Source: an uncultured Mycoplasmatota bacterium (GTDB lineage: Bacteria > Bacillota_I > Bacilli_A > RF39 > UBA660). From it: a DNA stretch of 7,030 bases. Both the position numbers and the translations under genes were made by a program. Position 1 is the first letter of the stretch; the number at the start of each line of letters is the position of its first letter. The stretch lies in NCBI GenBank assembly GCA_947296775.1, contig CAMYRF010000048.1, positions 1-7,030 on the forward strand, in the 5' to 3' direction. The notes under the pieces are model-generated. The model was not told where the DNA came from. It did no database searches and worked only from the letters and a program-made list of their open reading frames with translations. Below are positions 5,299 through 7,030 of this stretch, one piece after another.

Positions 5299-6085
5299 AA
5301 CTAAGATTTAAATGTTTTAAACGATTATAACAAATAAAATAACAAACTAATACTAATGCAATATTAAGACCTATACCAGCGCCCATAACCCACATGAAAT
5401 ATTTTTTATCAGGAATAGCTTGATCAAGCTGACTCATAATATCTGGATTAATTAAAAATATAATTCCAAGCATAAGTACCCCAAGTATTTGCGTAACATA
5501 ATAAATAGCTACAGTATATACAACACTAAAAGTAATTTTATTTTTACTATGCATATTACCAAGACTAATACCAGTATATACCATTAATACATAACAAATA
5601 TAACTAAGTAATAATAAGAAAATAGCCAGTAGAGTAATAGTTCCAACGCTCATACCAGAACATAAACTAAAGAATTCCAATCCTTCTTTTAAAACATTAA
5701 AAACATCATTAAACCCAAGAACAATAATAATAGAAATGAAAGAAATAGCTGCTGATAAAATTATATATATCAAAGAAGAAAGGACTTTAGAAAATAACAA
5801 ACTACCCGCACTAACAGGTAACGTATGAGTTAAATAACCCTCATCAGAATATAAATTTTTATAATAACGCATAATAGCAACAAAGAAAGTATAAAATAAT
5901 CCGCCAACAACTAAAATTATAAAAAATAGAAACATAATACTATAAATAAAACTAAAAGCCGAAACATTATCAGCTATAAAACCAATAAATTTTAAAACAA
6001 GTGCAAGACCAAGTAAACCAGCATATAAAGGAAACAAAGATTTTCCCATACTTTTTAAATCATACTTTAAAACTTTACCTAACAT
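5297..6085 (-). CDS. ABC transporter membrane protein (ABC-2 type)
   Basis: The product has 262 residues and is very hydrophobic. About six membrane segments are visible, near residues 18-38, 44-70, 95-123, 150-177, 185-212 and 230-252. The first cytosolic loop contains RYYKNLYSDEGYLTHTLPV, a block shared by Firmicute ABC-2 permeases that pair with YtrB/BcrA-like ATPases. This is the likely coupling region. The ATG overlaps the end of the ATPase gene by 7 bases (ATGTTAG), and AGGGAGGAA (6091-6099) lies inside that gene, so translation is coupled and the two proteins surely form one complex. A homodimer of this subunit with two ATPases is the simplest assembly. The substrate is unknown; related systems act in envelope stress or antimicrobial peptide response, often as exporters. 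A strong terminator follows directly. Confidence 0.9.
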   Translation of the reverse strand: MLGKVLKYDLKSMGKSLFPLYAGLLGLALVLKFIGFIADNVSAFSFIYSIMFLFFIILVVGGLFYTFFVAIMRYYKNLYSDEGYLTHTLPVSAGSLLFSKVLSSLIYIILSAAISFISIIIVLGFNDVFNVLKEGLEFFSLCSGMSVGTITLLAIFLLLLSYICYVLMVYTGISLGNMHSKNKITFSVVYTVAIYYVTQILGVLMLGIIFLINPDIMSQLDQAIPDKKYFMWVMGAGIGLNIALVLVCYFICYNRLKHLNLS

Positions 6086-6774
6086 TTAAATTCCTCCCTA
6101 AAAATTTCATCAATACTCATTCCTCTAGAAGTTCTAAGTTCATCTGCATCACCAGTTAAATAAATAGAGCCATCCTTAATGAAAATAACCTCATCTAAAA
6201 TCTTTTCAATATCATTAATTAAATGCGTAGAAATAATCACACTAGCACCATCATTAAAATTAGTTAAAATCGTATCTAAAATATAATCACGAGTAGCAGG
6301 ATCAACACCACCAATAGGTTCATCCAAAATATATAAATCAGCTTTACGACTCATAACTAAAATAAGTTGTACCTTTTCCTTCATACCTTTAGACATCGTA
6401 TTTAATTTATCATTAGGATTTAAATTTAACTTTTCAAGTAACTTATAAGCAACATCACTATCAAAATTATCATAAAAATCACTAAAATAATTAATAAGCT
6501 CCTTAACACTCATATTAAAATTAACATAAGGTCTTTCAGGTAAATAAGAAATAACCTTCTTACTATTAATACCAATTTTTTCACCATTAACTAAAACAGT
6601 TCCACTGTTAGTTTCAAGTAAACCATTAATAATTTTAATAAGGGTAGTTTTACCACTACCATTAGGACCTAAAAGTCCAATAATTTTTCCCTTAGGAATT
6701 TCTAAATTAATATCTTTTAAAATAGAATTTTTTCCATAACTTTTGCACACACCATCGCATTTTACCAAAGCCAT
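6079..6774 (-). CDS. ABC transporter ATP-binding protein (YtrB/BcrA-like)
   Basis: The product has 231 residues, a complete nucleotide-binding domain. Walker A is GPNGSGKT (36-43), Walker B LYILDEP (147-153), the D-loop GGVD (155-158), and the switch His is His184 in STHL. The Q-loop position reads YLPER (77-81) rather than the common Gln form, and the signature is MSKGMKEK (127-134) instead of LSGGQ; both are frequent in this drug/peptide ABC group. It energises the membrane protein encoded next, whose ATG overlaps its last codons. It is preceded by AAGGAGG inside the end of the GntR gene, 6 bases before ATG, and only one base separates the two genes. Regulator, ATPase and permease are thus one co-translated operon. 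The transported compound cannot be read from the sequence. Confidence 0.95.
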   Translation of the reverse strand: MALVKCDGVCKSYGKNSILKDINLEIPKGKIIGLLGPNGSGKTTLIKIINGLLETNSGTVLVNGEKIGINSKKVISYLPERPYVNFNMSVKELINYFSDFYDNFDSDVAYKLLEKLNLNPNDKLNTMSKGMKEKVQLILVMSRKADLYILDEPIGGVDPATRDYILDTILTNFNDGASVIISTHLINDIEKILDEVIFIKDGSIYLTGDADELRTSRGMSIDEIFREEFKC

Positions 6775-6775
6775 A

Positions 6776-7030
6776 CTATTCCTCCTTACTCAATTTTAAA
6801 TAATCCATAGCTTCTTTTTTAGAAAAACCAATACTTTTCATATCATTTAAATAAGTACAAACCTTTTCAAGTGCCATCTCATCTTTAAATTTAGAAATTA
6901 ATTTTTCATCTTCAGTTACATATTTACCACTAGTTCTTTTAGTATAAATTAAACCTAAATTTTCAAGTTCTCCCAAAGCCTTCTGCATAGTATTAGGATT
7001 AACTTTAGCCTCTAAAGCTAAATCCCTAAC
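6776..7030 (-). CDS. GntR-family transcriptional regulator, YtrA-like (5' end outside window)
   Basis: This is the C-terminal 84 residues of a gene that continues past the right edge; its start codon lies beyond 7030. The frame is open to the edge. The visible part begins VRDLALEAKVNPNTMQKALG, the recognition half of a winged helix-turn-helix, followed by the wing ENLGLIYTKRTSGKYVTED. This is the standard GntR pattern. After the wing comes only about 45 residues of helices (LISKFKDEMALEKVCTYLN, then SKKEAMDYLKL) with no ligand-binding domain, which defines the short YtrA subgroup. The internal ATG at 6988 falls inside the DNA-binding domain and is not a plausible start. The gene sits one base before the ABC ATPase. 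YtrA-type repressors normally control their own ABC operon, so autoregulation is likely, but the operator is outside the window. Confidence 0.93.
   Translation of the reverse strand, partial: VRDLALEAKVNPNTMQKALGELENLGLIYTKRTSGKYVTEDEKLISKFKDEMALEKVCTYLNDMKSIGFSKKEAMDYLKLSKEE

Noticed and set aside
6776..6988. Reading the GntR gene as a complete 70-residue protein starting at 6988
   Set aside because: The frame stays open to the window edge, and the 14 codons upstream encode VRDLALEAKVNPNT, the DNA-binding helices. The gene is therefore cut by the window, not short.
1..7030. Search for CRISPR arrays, tRNA genes, insertion sequences or retron-like structures
   Set aside because: I saw no regularly spaced repeats, cloverleaf-like segments, transposase motifs or reverse transcriptase motifs on either strand.

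Overview
The window looks like a chromosomal segment of a very AT-rich, endospore-forming Bacillota (a clostridium or a related gut Firmicute). Four things point that way: the low GC, strong AGGAGG-type ribosome binding sites, two sporulation genes side by side (YtaF and a LysM-GH18 spore-cortex hydrolase), and a GntR/ABC operon of the YtrA type. Tryptophan is encoded by TGG and TGA is used as a stop, so the code is the standard bacterial one. No RNA gene, CRISPR array, transposase or integrase is visible, and no gene-free stretch reaches 300 bases.

The left part (1-2441, plus strand) holds four small, poorly characterised genes in a row. They are a cytosolic HExxH zinc-metallopeptidase-like protein (105-761), a protein made of two copies of an unknown ~85-residue domain (806-1459), an unknown 131-residue protein (1508-1903), and a bacterial PH-domain protein (2010-2441). 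The PH gene has its own sigma-A-type promoter. The first three are closely spaced and probably form one transcription unit.

The centre (2441-3455) starts with a near-perfect bidirectional terminator shared by two convergent genes. Beyond it is a minus-strand, singly transcribed gene (2468-3403) whose product resembles the helical domain of the 5-hmdU DNA kinase / aGPT-PPlase group. That group is known from DNA thymine hypermodification systems of phages. Here it is a lone gene with its own promoter, RBS and terminator. It is the most unusual gene in the window.

The right part (3474-7030, minus strand) is conserved sporulation and transport housekeeping. ytaF and the YaaH/SleL-like gene form a two-gene unit, with 13 nt between them. 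Upstream, and separated by a strong terminator, is a tightly coupled operon: a GntR regulator running off the window edge, a 1-nt gap, an ABC ATPase, a 7-nt overlap, and an ABC membrane protein. This layout resembles autoregulated, envelope-stress-type ABC operons.

The sporulation and ABC genes can be named with confidence. The base-hypermodification call rests on recognised motifs. The functions of the four left-hand genes are largely unknown, apart from the metal-binding motif and the PH fold.
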